Shown: piece by piece, positions 31,859 through 43,596 of the stretch
Layout of the letters: each line of letters starts with the position of its first letter
Numbering within the stretch: position 1 is the stretch's first letter
NCBI GenBank assembly: GCA_021234155.1
Contig: JAJEKV010000031.1
Location: forward strand, 1,419,614-1,483,613
DNA length: 64,000 nucleotides
Direction of reading: 5' to 3'
Source: Isoetes taiwanensis
Lineage: Eukaryota > Streptophyta > Lycopodiopsida > Isoetales > Isoetaceae
Notes under the pieces: model-generated
Told to the model about the DNA's origin: nothing
Databases searched by the model: none
Seen by the model: only the letters and a program-made list of their open reading frames with translations
Position numbers and translations under genes: made by a program

Positions 31859-32248
31859 GTGCCTCTCAAATTCCATCCAAATCATGATTCGATCAAACTA
31901 AAAGCAGATTCTTGGGTCCTCTCTAAATTCAATCTACGTTCAAATCACCAAAGAGAGCTTCTACTGCAATCTTATTTTCCACTTTTGGCCTCTACAACCA
32001 ATGCAAACAGGGAAGAATCCCGGGTTCTGTGCATCGCTAAATTTCTAGCTTGGTCGTTTGCCTTCGATAGCATTAACGACAATCCAATCAATGGCATGGG
32101 AAGCAATCTGTTTGCTGCAGGACATCTCATTCAAGCTCTAAAATGCATGCTCTTGAATCATGCATGCTCCAGAGATGCATACCTTCATGTTCTTCTTCAA
32201 GGTCCCACTTCACAGTGGTTAAATGAGGAACTTGTTCTTATTAGTTAG
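31859..32248 (+). pseudogene. Microbial terpene synthase-like (MTPSL) N-terminal fragment
   Basis: The frame reads FHPNHDSIKLKADSWVLSKF, then NREESRVLCIAKFLAWSFAF leading into DSINDNP. This matches the start of bacterial/MTPSL-type terpene synthases: 'NP....' and 'W' near the start, then a helix ending in the Asp-rich motif 'F.FDD..D'. Here DDxxD reads DSIND, so the second Asp is replaced by Ser. Only about 80 of an expected 330 or more residues are present, with no NSE motif. The rest of the frame (to LNEELVLIS, stop) is not recognised and is partly duplicated at 32455-32541. MTPSL genes make terpenes and are typical of non-seed land plants. Match by eye. Confidence 0.5.
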
Positions 32249-32640
32249 CAATTTTGACCAGCCTAAAAATACCAAAAATAGTTCATCTCAATTTAAATCA
32301 ATGCTAATGTTAACAATATTTTTCTTGGGTCTTCAATAATAAAATTTTGGACCTTGCATATTTCACTCAGACATTTTGGACCTTGCATATTTCTCTCAAC
32401 ATACTTATTACTGCCAAGTTTTTTCCCTTGAAAACCCTTTGGGGTGGGGGTTTCTTCATCGCCAGAGATGCTTACCTTCCTATTCTTCTTCAAGATCCCA
32501 ATTCAAAGTGGTTAAACGAGGAACTTGTTCTTATTAGCTAGCATTTTTAATGAGGCTAAAAATAGCAAAAATAGTTCATCTCAATTCAATTCAATTCAAG
32601 TCTAATGTGAACAATTTTTTTTTGGTTTTTCAATGGTAAA
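32160..32640. repeat. Tandem partial duplication, offset about 290 bp
   Basis: 'agagatgcataccttcatgt' to 'gaacttgttcttattag' (32165-32245) recurs at 32464-32540, and the following 'aaaaatagttcatctcaatt' block recurs too. The second copy ends in the same in-frame stop. Confidence 0.75.
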
Positions 32641-32965
32641 TGTTTGGACCTTGTGTACCGCACTGAGATTAAAATATATCATTATGTCTATCATTGTACA
32701 CTCTCAACATACCTATTATTGCCAAGGTTTTTCCTTCAAAAAACCTTCGAGGTGGGAGTTTTATAATCATAGCAGTAATATGTTTGATGTATTTCTTGTT
32801 TAGGTCCCATAGGCCAATTGGTCTTCACGGACGATAAAAATCAATTCAATTCAACTCTATTCTATAAAACATATTGCAAAACTCTCCATATAGTTTTGAC
32901 AATAAGTGGTATCTTGCGTTTGTGAGTTTTTCCTTCCTTTAGTGACGAAATCAAAGTCCTTCTTA

Positions 32966-33980
32966 AGTATTTGATGATATTATAGGATGTAAAGGCACAA
33001 CTTACCCAATTTTCCAGTTAGATTTACTTATAGTTTCTCCCACGTCTGATAGATCCCACTTCATAATAGCCATATAGAATTTTAATTTAACAAGATATTG
33101 CTTTAGCGATATTAAAATTAGCCAACTCAATATTAGTCACAGGCACAACATGAGTAGCACAGTGCCATTTTACACTATCTTTTATGTGTAATAACTTGTT
33201 GAAAGCTTCTAGAGTAAACCAATTTGATAAATTCTAAATCTAAAGTTATTTTCAATGCATTATAGATCTATAGACCATTAAATTGGTTTTTCTAGTGCGT
33301 ACAGATGCCGTGATAAGAGTTCCTTTGCATTTCAGTCACGCATGCTTCATTGTATGTGCACATAGAGTGAATGCATTTAGTTATACAAAAACTTCAAGCC
33401 TTAAATATCTCTAATAGTCCAAGCATGCCTCATTATATGCGCATGTACAGTGGATATATTTTAGTTATAAACAAAATTCAAGCCTTAAAAATATTTCTAG
33501 TAGTCAAGGATACCTCATTGCATGGGCATGCATTTTAGTTAATACACAAACTTCAAGCCTTAAATATTGTAAAGCATTTCTTCATTGTATAATATGATAT
33601 TGTTTTGTACTAATATTAAAATTAGTCAGCTAAATAGGAGTCAGACACGACATTAATAGTAGAGTGCCATTTTACACAACCCATCTTGGGATTATTTTTT
33701 GATGTAAAATAATCTATTGAAAGCTCCAAGAGTTATTTTCGTGCACTATACATCTAGAGACAATTAAAATTATTGTCCTATTGCGTAAAGATGGCGCAAT
33801 AAGAGTTCCTTTGCATTTTAGTCAAGCATGCCTCATTATATAATTATATGCACAAGTAGAGTGGATGTATTGTAGTTATACACAAACTTCAAACTATATA
33901 AGACAACAACCGTTGCGTTGTCTTCATGCTGAAAGTATTAATTTCATTCATGTGGAATATGCATTGTCATCAATTGGACA
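32966..33980. repeat. Long direct repeat D, copy 2 (right of the terpene synthase-like fragment)
   Basis: Same order of words as 27220-28745, with a shorter middle. It ends in 'agacaacaaccgttgcgttg' and 'tcttcatgctgaa', matching 28670-28700. Visible identity is roughly 80-90 percent. Confidence 0.75.
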
Positions 33981-33984
33981 AAAA

Positions 33985-35341
33985 TTTTTACTTTGTGTAT
34001 GGGGAGACTCTAATTAGATTAAGTACAAAGATTTATAAGTGTTCTCCACTTGTCATATCGACTCACCTTTTTCATTTATTGCATAGTGTATTGTCTTCAC
34101 CTTTTTATTTGTTGCATAGTCTATTGTCTTATATAGGGTGGGGCAAGTTCTACCTCTTGGACTAGCACCTCCGGACATTTTGGAGAAAGGTCATGCACAA
34201 ACCGCTGTAGCCCATAGGAAATATCAGCCTTGACCAGTGGGTGCAGTATTTTGCGCCAACACGATGAACTCTTGGGGTCCGAGCTGAGGCACCCCCATAG
34301 ACAGGCCCGATATTTGATCTCAGTTCAATTCATTTTGTCTCAATTGAAATAGTTCATCTCAATTCAATTCAGTTCTAATGTTAACAATAATTTTCTTGTT
34401 TCTTCAATTCATGTGCTTTTGTTTTTCAGAAAAAATAAATTACAACTTTTATTCTCTCAATCGTATCTCTATCTCATGATGCAGAAGGAGACGAGGAAAA
34501 ATAAGCTAATGTGTACAACGAGATGGGTGCAAAACCTTTATAAGACTTTTAACAAAAACAAAAGCTAATATATGAAATATGTTTCTTGGCGCTTCTCTCC
34601 GCGCCTGCGGCTAGGGCGACTATGGGAGAGAGACCACCTCTTTCTCTCTTGTTTCGGCACTACTGCAACAAATTTGTGGACATCACAGGTCTTTTCCAGT
34701 TAATAATAGGGGTTCTAGCGATTTTTTAGAGTCTTTTATGGTTCTTTTGAGATGCCCTTTCTTACAGCGGGTTGTGGTAGATCTTTTCATTCTCCTCTTT
34801 GTGTGGATCTGCTCTTTGGTTTCTGAAGCATAATGCTATCTGTTAGGTTAAGAAAGAACGTTCCAAGCAGCTGCTAATGGTATGGTTTTGTGGGAGACCC
34901 TATTTTTTCCTAGGCACAGGCACACTAAAACGGCAAAAATTGGCCGATAAGATGGAGCAGAACGATGCAAAGATTGGTAAGATAGCTGCTTATAGGTTTA
35001 ACATCAAGACTTTTTAATATCCAGGATTCTCTAGCAGATTGTTCGATCCTTCCATTCTTTCTTACTAGCAGAAAGGTTTAGAATATTCAAGATATGATCA
35101 GAATCCATCTTTTATCAGAAGGTCTATTGAGGAATTTTGGAATTATTGGAATCGATTTGAAGTGCAAGAAATGCAATCAATTTAGAGGCCCGAGCTAGGG
35201 ATATTATGTGAGCAGGGAGAAGCTTGTATATCATGAACCAGACTTTAGGGAGGAGTCTTGGCGACTAAGCATGTGTTTCTAGCCTACTTTGATTGACTAT
35301 TTTACATCCCAATAATGCAGCAACTAAGTCGATCTCATATC
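33985..35341. other. Intergenic DNA
   Basis: A small duplication ('catttattgcatagt..attgtctt') lies at 34072-34130. The stretch 34493-34550 resembles 42885-42940 ('aagctaatgtgtacaacgag'). No gene recognised. Confidence 0.35.
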
Positions 35342-36044
35342 TGTTAATGTTTGGTCAGCTTAGGGTTGATAACAAAGTGCATGATTGTTTTCTCAAAAGT
35401 TGCAAATTCATAGTTGCAGCTCAACAAATCTGGAGTCTAAGGTTTATTCAACTTTTGAAGTGTTTATTCTTAGTTTTGTTAAACCTAAGGTTCAATGGTT
35501 GAACAAAAGCCGATTTCTTCTGGTGGGCATGTGGGATAATAGCAGAGGAGCCGATTTACTCACGAATGCCTGTGGGATAATGTAGAACACGGTTTTCTCT
35601 AAGTTTAGCGGTTGATCATTTGGATACCTCTCCCTACAATCACGAATGAAGATATATATGCTTAAGGAGGAGCTAGCGGTAGGGACGGGCAAGCAAAGAG
35701 AGATTTGGAGCCTGGATTACCTAAAGGCGAGTTAAGTGGTCAACTTAGCTACTGATATTTTGGTCAATCACAGAGCTTCTGTGAAAGAATATTGCTACAG
35801 TGATTTCTATGGTTTAATAGTTTAAGTTGTTATTTAAATCATCTAGACAAAGACTACTATGATCATGAAGTGATTATATGATTATTTCTAGATGATTTTT
35901 ACTTGAACTATTGCTTCTACTTGTTTTTCAATAAACTTGGGATTAGAGACCATTTTTTGGCTCCCAAGGTTGAATAAATATTTGTGAAACAAGTAGTCTT
36001 TCAAGCTATCTTGCTAGGCATATTAGGAAGCACTTTTTCTAACA
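35342..36044 (+). repeat. 5' LTR of Ty1/copia element, 703 bp
   Basis: It begins TGTTAATG and ends TTCTAACA (TGTTA/TAACA inverted ends), with the primer-binding site three bases beyond. The matching 3' LTR is 40309-41013. Confidence 0.92.
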
Positions 36045-36046
36045 AT

Positions 36047-36059
36047 TGGTATCAGAGCC
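36047..36059 (+). promoter_or_regulatory. tRNA-iMet primer-binding site of the copia element
   Basis: TGGTATCAGAGCC, complementary to initiator Met tRNA. Repeated after the 3' LTR at 41016-41028. Confidence 0.88.
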
Positions 36060-36066
36060 AGCAGAC

Positions 36067-37060
36067 ATGTCTAGCAGATTTGGAGCTAGTCTTTTGAATC
36101 AGGTGGAGGTTTACAAAGGTGGACCTGGTTTCCAAGTATGGAAGGACGCCATGATCCATATTTTGGAAGTAGAAGATCTTTGGGAACTGGTAGATCCTAC
36201 CACCAAGTGGTCTAAGCACCGGAGCTGTGGTGAGATCCAGTTCCAAGCAGAATCGATGGTAGGAGGAGCGAGGCAAATCCTCGATGGTGCAGTACACGAA
36301 TAGTGGAATGCCGGGAGAGAGGGGGCAAGTACCGGCCGAGCAAAACTAGTGTGAAAATCAATACAAGCAAAAATTAAAGAAGCTCAAGGTATTATTTCTT
36401 GCAAAGTTAGTCCTACTATTAGATTGAAATTGAGATCTCTTAGTCCTAAGGACATGTGGAAATTCTTATTGAGTCACTATGAATAAAAACAGCTTCACAA
36501 ATGGATTTATTAGAAAATGAGTTAAGGAATTTGAAAATCACAGAAGAGGAAGATGTAGTTGAATTCTTTAACAAGTTTGATAATATGATAGCGCACCTAG
36601 TCAAGGAGGTACTATCATATCCTCGAAAGGGCCAAGTACTTCAAATTTCTAGAGCCATAAGTGATAATGAAAACTTGGCCTTGTTTGTTAGAAATACATG
36701 TAAAACTAAAGAAGAGGCTGAAAATCTACTAAGAACAGAGGGAAATGAAAAAAGATTCTCGAGACGAAGTCAAGAAAACCCCAAAGTTTTAATGATCAAG
36801 AGAAAAGAAAGGGGTGTATGCTATTATTGCCATGAGGGGGCCATTATAAAAATGAATGCCCTAAATTAAGAAAAAGAAAAAGGAGTTTAATCTTGTTTTA
36901 ATTGTGGAGGGGAGAGGGCATATGGTACAAAAATGCCCTACTCCTAAGAACTTTGGAAGAGGAAGGGGAAGCAGTTCAAATAGAGGTCGAGGAAGGAATC
37001 TGAGAAAAACATTTGTAGCCCGAGAGGTTGAAGAAAAGAACAAAGCCGAGATTGGTGATT
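36067..37060 (+). pseudogene. Copia Gag
   Basis: It starts MSSRFGASLLNQVEVYKG and continues FQVWKDAMIHILEVEDLWEL, the usual copia Gag start. It is broken at 36300-36500 and resumes as MDLLENELRNLKITEEEDVV and EFFNKFDNMIAHL. Two CCHC zinc knuckles are recognisable: CYYCHEGG.Y...C, broken by one G near 36840, and a second CFNCGG.GH....C at about 36890-36940. A Gly/Arg-rich tail (RGRGSSSNRGRGRN) follows. Confidence 0.85.
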
Positions 37061-37109
37061 CGATGAAGAGGTAACCAATGCTTTTCTTTTGTTCATGAAA
37101 ATCATAATC

Positions 37110-38400
37110 CCGACAACTCGATTTGTTTGTAGTTGATTCGGAGCCGAAAGATCGATAGTAAAGTCAATCGAGATGCTTAGAAATTTGTCTACCACAAACT
37201 CAAGCAAATTCAAGTTGGAAATGGAGCTCTAACCGAGATTGGGGTAAAGGATTATTACAACTTGAAGATCCGGAGGGGAACATTGTAAATATAGAAGATG
37301 TGTTATGTGTGCCATTACTATTAAGAATCTGATTTCTGTGAGTCAGCTTGTTGACTTGGGGTACAAAATTACTTTTGACTCCAAAGAATGTAATGTTCTT
37401 ATGAATGGAATTCTGAAATTTCGAGCAAGGAGGATGGGGAATTTATTTCAAATGCATGGTCTTATGGCAAACAATGTAAACCTAATTCAAGAGGCAGATT
37501 TGGAATTATGGCATAAATGACACTAGCACATACACATTATCACAATCTAAGAACTTTACAAAAGCTTGGAGTTATAAACTGCAGTGACTCAGGAAAGGAA
37601 GATCCATTATGTGAAGGGTGTGCAGTTGGGAAATTGAATAGACTACCTTTCAAAAGAAGGGAATCAAAGACAACACAAGTTTTAGAACTTATTCATACGT
37701 AGACCTATGTGGCCCATTGAATGTAAGAAGTAGGACAAATCATAGATATTTCATTACATTCATTGATGACTATAGCGTAAAAATGCACAATCTATTGTTT
37801 GACAAGAAAATCTCAAGCTTTACAAGCATTCAAACAATTTGTGACTGAGGTTGAAAGAGAAACCGGTCTAAAAGTCAAATGTGTTAGATCTGACCGTAGG
37901 AGGAGAATACACTGTCACAAAAGTTCAGAAGTTTTGCATTAATCATGGCATCAAAAGACAACTAACTTGGTGATTTAGTCCTCAACAAAATGGGATTTCT
38001 GAAAGGAAAAATAGGACAATTTTGGATGCAGTAAGGGCAATGCTTAAACAAAGTGGTTTACCAAGAAACTTATGGGAGGAGGCTTTGAGAACTGCAATCC
38101 GAATTCAAAACATGTTACCATCTGCAAGTATAAAAGGTAAGATACCTAATTTAGTTTGGAATACAAATGAAAGATTAAATTTTGACTGGCTCAAAACATA
38201 TGGTTGTTTATGTTATGTACACAAGCCAATAGAATTAAGAAAGAAGTTGGATGATAAAGCAGAGATAGGTTTTTTGGTGGGATATGATACTGAATCCAAA
38301 GGCTACAGAATTTTTATGCCAGAAAAGCAAACCATTATTATTAGCAGAGACGTCTTATTTAATGAAAAAGTTGTCTATAAAGATAGATACAAAAAGGGAG
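37110..38400 (+). pseudogene. Copia protease trace and integrase
   Basis: A VDSGA-like protease word is suggested at 37130-37150 in a frame-broken stretch. The pre-integrase domain follows (LISVSQLVDLGYKITFDSKE, 37330), then HNLRTLQKLGVI, CEGCAVGKLNRLPF and FIDDY. After that come ETGLKVKCVRSD..GEY and QQNGISERKNRTILDAVRAM, with the catalytic Glu in the last. The stretch 38022-38390 is open and ends with the usual LVGYDTESKGYRIF and IISRDVLFNE. Confidence 0.85.
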
Positions 38401-40250
38401 TCAAAATCCAGGAGCAAAATTCTGATGTAAATGAGAATAAGATAGATCTGGATAATGATGAAGATAATGAAAAGAATGATGTCTCTGACACTTGTTCAGA
38501 CAAGGAGCATATAAGTGCAGAAAATGGGGAAAAGGAAACTACTGTGGTACCAGCCGAGAATATACCTGAGGCAGAAAAAGTTCAAGAAAATATTGGAAGG
38601 AAAAGAAGAACTCAAGCTCAAAGATTAATTGAGGAGGCAGGGTTAGGAGAAATGCAATATGGAAGAACTGAAGGAGGTAGAAGCAGACGAATTGAAAGGA
38701 AAAAGGAGGAAGAAGAAATACCTTATGAACAAATTATGACTATTCTAGAAAATGAGCTAATACCAGAAACTTTTGAAGAAGTGCAAAATAGTGTGAATAA
38801 AATTGAATGGTTAAAAGCAATGGAAGATGAGTTGACATCTTTTGAAGATACAGAAACCTATGATCTTGTCAAATCAGAAAAAGGGAAAAATATTATTGGA
38901 AGCAAGTGGGTCTTCAGAATAAAACAAAATCCTGATGGTACAAGAAAAATACAAAGCTAGGTTAGTAGCACAAGGATTCACTCAAAAAGGGAAGAGATTA
39001 TGAGGAGACATACTCTCCAATTGTCAAACTTACTAGCATTAGAATCCTTTTGGCAATGGCAAATGCTCTAGGTTTGGAACTACATCACATGGATGTGAAA
39101 ATCGCTTAAATGCTATTCTTGAAGAAGAAGCATACATGAAACAGCCACTGGATTTGAAAAGGATAAAACATGGTCCGGAAATTAAACGAGGCGCCTATGG
39201 TCTAAAAACAATCCCCAAGAGAATGGTATTTATGCATGGACCATTTCTTGAAGGAACAAGGGTTTGAAAAATTGAAAAATGATGGAAACCGTATGCATTC
39301 GAAAAGGAAGATAATTTTGCATCATTGCACTTTATGTGGATGATTGCATTATGGTAGCAAACTCTATGAGGCTATTGGATGAATGCAAAATATTCTAAAA
39401 TCACGTTTTCAAATGACCGATCTTGGTGAGTTGAAGAAGTTTCTAGGAATAGATGTGATCAGAAACAAACAAGAAAAAGACATTAAAGTTGAGCCAATGT
39501 AAACATGTGGAAAACATCTTTGGAGATTTAATCTGGAAAATGCAAATGCAGAGAAAATTCCAATGCTACCGAGGCCAAAGTTGATCGACAATCAAGAGCA
39601 AACCGACAAAGAAATAGCGGATATGGAATTCATTCCTTATAGGGCATTAGTTGGTGCTTTATTATTATACTTGGCAAATAGTACCAGCCTGATATAGCAT
39701 ATGCAATGAATATATTAAGTAGAAAATGTCATAATCCCACTAAGGAACACCGAAGCCGGAAAACGTGCTCAAATACTTGAAAGGTACTTTCGGAATCATG
39801 GAATTTGTTATACCTCGACAAATTTGAAATTATTTGCATATAGTGATGCATTTGGGAGGTGACTTGGAATGTAGAAAGTCCACTTCAAAGTTATGCAATT
39901 TTTCCGGCTGGAGGAGTCGTTACTTGGAGATGCAAAAACAGTTGAAACCATAGCCATGAGTTCTCTGAAGCGAGAATATGCAAATGCCCTCTCTAGTAGC
40001 CAAGGAGATTGCTTGGTTAAAAAGGCTATTAAATGAATTAAACGTGAATGTGTTGAAGCCAAAAATCTTCACAGATAGTCGAGTACATTGCAATAGTGAA
40101 AACCCAGTTGCACATGAGAGAACAAAGCATATTGAGCTCAACATCCACTTTATCGGAGATTTAAGTAAAAAGAAGGTTATTCAAATGAGGTATATAAAGA
40201 TCCGGAGATCAAACGGTGATATCTTAACTAAAAGCTCGCGGCGAAAATAA
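38400..40250 (+). pseudogene. Copia reverse transcriptase and RNase H
   Basis: An acidic linker (38400-38780) leads to VNKIEWLKAMEDELTSFEDT, NIIGSKWVFRIKQNPDGTRK and LVAQGFTQK. LELHHMDVK, YMKQP.GFEK, YGLKQSPR-like and LYVDDCIM (the YVDD catalytic box, about 39335) then appear in shifting frames. FQMTDLGELKKFLGIDVI and RNase H words (TDSRVHCNSENPVAHERTKH, NIHFIGDL, IKIRRSNGDILTKS) follow to about 40250. Most breaks are one-base indels. Confidence 0.85.
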
Positions 40251-40308
40251 ATTTAAGCAGCTCGAAACTATCTTAATGTTATCAACTAATGAAGCTGGGG
40301 AGGAGGAG

Positions 40309-41013
40309 TGTTAATGTTTGGTCGCCTTTAGGGTTGATAACAAAGTGCATGATTGTTTTCTCAAAAGTTGCAAATTCATAGTTGCACTCAACAAATGTCA
40401 TAGTCTAAGGTTTATTCAACTTTTGAAGTGTTTATTCTTAGTTTTGTTAAACCTAAGGTTCAATGGTTGAACAAAAGCCAATTTCTTCGGGTGGGCATGT
40501 GGGATAATAGCGGAGGAGCCGATTTACTCACCGAATGCCCGTGGGGATAATGTAGAACACGGTTTCTCTAAGTTTAGCAGGTTGATCCGACCGATACCTC
40601 TCCCTACACCGCCGGAATGAAGATATATATGCTTAAGGAGGAGCTAGCGGTAGGGGACGGGGCAAGCACAGAGAGATTTGGAGCCTGATTACCTAAGGCG
40701 AGTTATGGTCAACTTAGCTACGCCAATTTTGGTCAATATCAGAGCTACAAAGAACATTGCTACAAAGATGATTTCTATGGTTTAATAGTTTAAGTTGTTA
40801 TTTAAATCATCTAGACAAAGACTACTATGATCATGAAGTGATTATATGATTATTTCTAGATGAGTTTTTACTTGAACTATTGCTTGTACTTGTTTTTCAA
40901 TAGACTTGGGATTAGAGACCACCTTTTGGCTCCCAAGGTTGAATAAATATTTGTGAAACAAGTAGTCTTTCAAGCTATCTTGCTAGGCATATTAGGAAGC
41001 ACTTTTTCTAACA
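40309..41013 (+). repeat. 3' LTR of Ty1/copia element, 705 bp
   Basis: It pairs with 35342-36044. Long identical stretches are interrupted by clustered differences at CTG, CAG and CCG words, for example 'tcagctt/tcgccttt', 'agcagagg/agcggagg' and 'cctgtggg/cccgtgggg'. Confidence 0.92.
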
Positions 41014-41162
41014 ATTGGTATCAGAGCCAGCAGACATGTCTAGCAGATTTGGAGCTAGTCTTTTGAATCAGGTGGAGGTTTACAAAGGTGGACCTGGTTT
41101 CCAAGTATGGAAGGACGCCATGATCCATATTTTGGAAGTAGAAGATCTTTGGGAACTGGTAG
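41014..41162 (+). mobile_element. Second primer-binding site and gag start, fragment of a tandem copia copy
   Basis: Bases 36045-36192 (primer-binding site and first ~42 gag codons) are repeated here without visible change, directly after the 3' LTR. Identity stops at 'gggaactggta'. The 3' LTR therefore also serves as the 5' LTR of a second, truncated unit. Confidence 0.9.
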
Positions 41163-41164
41163 CC

Positions 41165-41661
41165 TCGGTAGCCTCAGCAGACACTTCACAAACCATGGCG
41201 AACCTGAACCAACTTTAGAACAGACAGACACAAGGATTTGAACCCAGAAAATCTGTTCGCCTGCCCTCAGAAAGGAGCTAGAATGCGAATATAAGATGCA
41301 GAATATAAGCTAGACTTTGCCAGAAAATCGTACTGATTTACAACCTCAAAAATATCGATTTAATGTTGCTGCTTCAAACATCCCAATTCATTCAAGTAAC
41401 CACTTCACTCTTATGCTCTACGTCCAGAAGTTGAAGATTACATGTTGCACCTAAATAGAAGAAAAAATGGCAACAATAATAGACATGCAAGAATGATTTG
41501 ATATGAACCCAACTAACATAAGTATATAAGTGTATTTGCTGTGCAAAGATCTATACATCAAATTCATCCAGCAGCATTGCGTTGCCCATGCAAGCAATCA
41601 ATATAGCACATCTATATCAACAGGCTTTGATAAAAACTTAATTTTCAGAAAGCAGGACACA
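41165..41661. other. Intergenic DNA with a tRNA B-box-like word
   Basis: 'ggatttgaaccc' (41212-41223) is the reverse complement of a Pol III B box, so a minus-strand tRNA-derived SINE relic is possible but no A box is clear. No gene recognised. Confidence 0.25.
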
Positions 41662-41755
41662 GTAGTATGGAAGCTTGTCTTAGATATGTGGCCACACTCA
41701 TCATGTAGTAGTATGGAAGCTTGTCTTAGATATGTGGCCACACTCATCATGTAGA
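41662..41755. repeat. 46-bp perfect tandem duplication
   Basis: 'agtagtatggaagcttgtct' with 'tagatatgtggccacactca' occurs twice in a row. Confidence 0.9.
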
Positions 41756-42808
41756 ACTATGAAACTGGATAACCTTTATGTTGGAGCCCAAGTGCAATCA
41801 ATCATTATCCAAAAGAAAGATTTTTAAGGCTTAAATCTGGCAGGTATAGAGCAATACAGAAATGAAAAACAGAGATACTATGCATCATGTAAAGCCAACA
41901 TAAAGGCAATACAGATTGTTACCTGGGTTGTGAGTTAAACCAAAAGCAAGATAAATCAAGTAGAGTCCAATTTGAAGTTCGAACGGAATAAAGCAAGAAA
42001 GATGAAGCTCTGCTTTTGAAAATATGCTACGAAGAACTCTTCTAAGAGTGAAACAAAATCGAACACTTAATATGATAGCAGCTTCAACTGTTGCAGAGAT
42101 TGAGGCATTCAATACCTTATGGAATTGGCTTCGATTCTTCTCTGGCCACACCATTCCTTTCTGGATTATCAAACCACTTGCATGGTCATTGCATGCAGCG
42201 TTTAAAAGGAAGGATTATTCCCTTGTAAAACGCCGTTGGACGTTGTCTTCATAAGCTCTGAATGGCTGGTAACTGGACCCATCGCAACTGAATATTCTCA
42301 AGAGTGACTGAACAGATAGATTATTGCCCACTTAACCATGCCCTAGCATCCAAAAAAAATGCTCGCCTCCCTGCCAGAGTTTTGTGAATGAATTCGTGGC
42401 AAGTGATTACAGGCATTGGTATATTTTGGTAATATAGCGTCAGAATCGAATCTTGAATCAGAACAGCAGAAAAAGTATTGTTGCCAAATCCAAGAGTTAA
42501 TTGTTGGGCCAAGAAGCAAAAGAAAGTTTGGTAAGAAATAATGCCCTGTTTTCAAATCGCCATTCTCCACGACTCAAAGTTCCACTGCCTGACTGCCCAG
42601 ACGCTTGGCATGCACATCTTTTTCTGACACTGGAAGGGAAGATACAACGAAAATCCATGATCAACAAGAATGGGCGATCTGCTATGGCAAAGCCTTGCCA
42701 ATTACTCGGTTGAAACATCCGGGATCAAGAACGCAGGTGATCGCCAGTTTACAGGAAACAATAGGTATGGAGCAGTTACCAGCATATCTTAGGTATATTC
42801 CAGCATAT
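41756..42808. other. Intergenic DNA with unrecognised frames
   Basis: A plus-strand frame of 76 codons (42024-42254, TVAEIEAFNTLWNWLRFFSG) and minus-strand frames at 42343-42718 look somewhat protein-like. I recognise no family and no splice logic. Confidence 0.2.
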
Positions 42809-42868
42809 ACCTAAGATATTCCAGAGACCCACATAAGCAAGGGTTTGTCCCCTAAGGGCAACCCCCCC
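42809..42868. repeat. Dispersed repeat C, copy 2
   Basis: Matches 9356-9420. Just upstream 'cagcatatcttaggtatatt' is followed by its near-inverse 'atacctaagatattcc', a local hairpin. Confidence 0.5.
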
Positions 42869-43499
42869 CCCAAAAAAGGGAAAGCTAATGAGTACAACAA
42901 GATCGGTGCAAAATCTTTATGCCACTCTTTGTTAAAAATTCACTTCAAAACATGCTTGTACAATACCTTTGCTCATGGGTAAAAGAAAGCTAGGGTGTCT
43001 AAAAAAAATGCCCTTACATTATGTATAATGTAGGGTATGTAGGCACCCGTTTTTTTTTTTTTTTTTTTTTTGAATTTTAATTAGTTGGGATATGTAATCA
43101 TTAGGAGTAGCCACGTCAGCAATTCAAAATTATGAGTGGCAGTGGCAACCAGAACGGATCTTCATTGCAATTTTTCGGAGGGAGATTGCGAAGTGTTTCC
43201 TGTTTAGGAAAAAAAATTGCCGTTGTTCCAATTTTTGGTGTTTCTGTATGATCAACGAAGTAATTCGACTGTAATTTGTTCTTCTTCCTCGAAATCCTTG
43301 CCCAAATCCAAGCAATAGACGCCTTTGCCTCCCGGAAGTCACCTAGATTAAATAAAAATTTGAAAACAGTCGATTCTAGCAAGAAAGCCGAAAAAAACAA
43401 GAGGGAGGTTCAAGCATTTGAAGAACCAGGGCAAAAAAGAAGACTTATTTGTGAAGAACCCGCTCTTGCCCGGTTGTCACGACCCCTTTCTTAGATAAT
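42869..43499. other. Spacer with a 22-base T-run
   Basis: A T-run at about 43050-43071 could be the tail of a minus-strand retrosequence. A plus frame at 43276-43494 contains FASRKSPRLN and KKAEKNKREVQAFEEPGQKR, basic and unidentified. Confidence 0.25.
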
Positions 43500-43501
43500 A
43501 A

Positions 43502-43596
43502 GTAACCTTTACAAGAAAGTTATCGCGGCGGCCTTGTAACCTTTACAAGAAAGTTATCGCGGCGGCCTTGTAACCTTTACAAGAAATTTATCGCGC
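43502..43596. repeat. 42-bp tandem repeat with GCGGCGGCC core
   Basis: 'gtaacctttacaagaaagtt' followed by 'atcgcggcggcctt' occurs twice, plus a third partial copy ending 'aaatttatcgcgcc'. The inverse core is at 53418-53460. Confidence 0.85.

Larger units (their letters stand above)
35342..41013 (+). mobile_element. Ty1/copia LTR retrotransposon, complete but frame-broken
   Basis: Order: 5' LTR, primer-binding site (36047-36059), gag, protease trace, integrase, reverse transcriptase, RNase H, polypurine tract ('ggggaggaggag', 40297-40308), 3' LTR. The domain order integrase before reverse transcriptase identifies copia. The longest open piece is 38022-38960. LTR differences and internal frame breaks cluster at CTG/CAG/CCG words, so real damage may be less than it appears. 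Confidence 0.92.

Noticed and set aside
41196-41240. tRNA gene on the minus strand (B-box-like word)
   Set aside because: No matching A box and no cloverleaf by eye.
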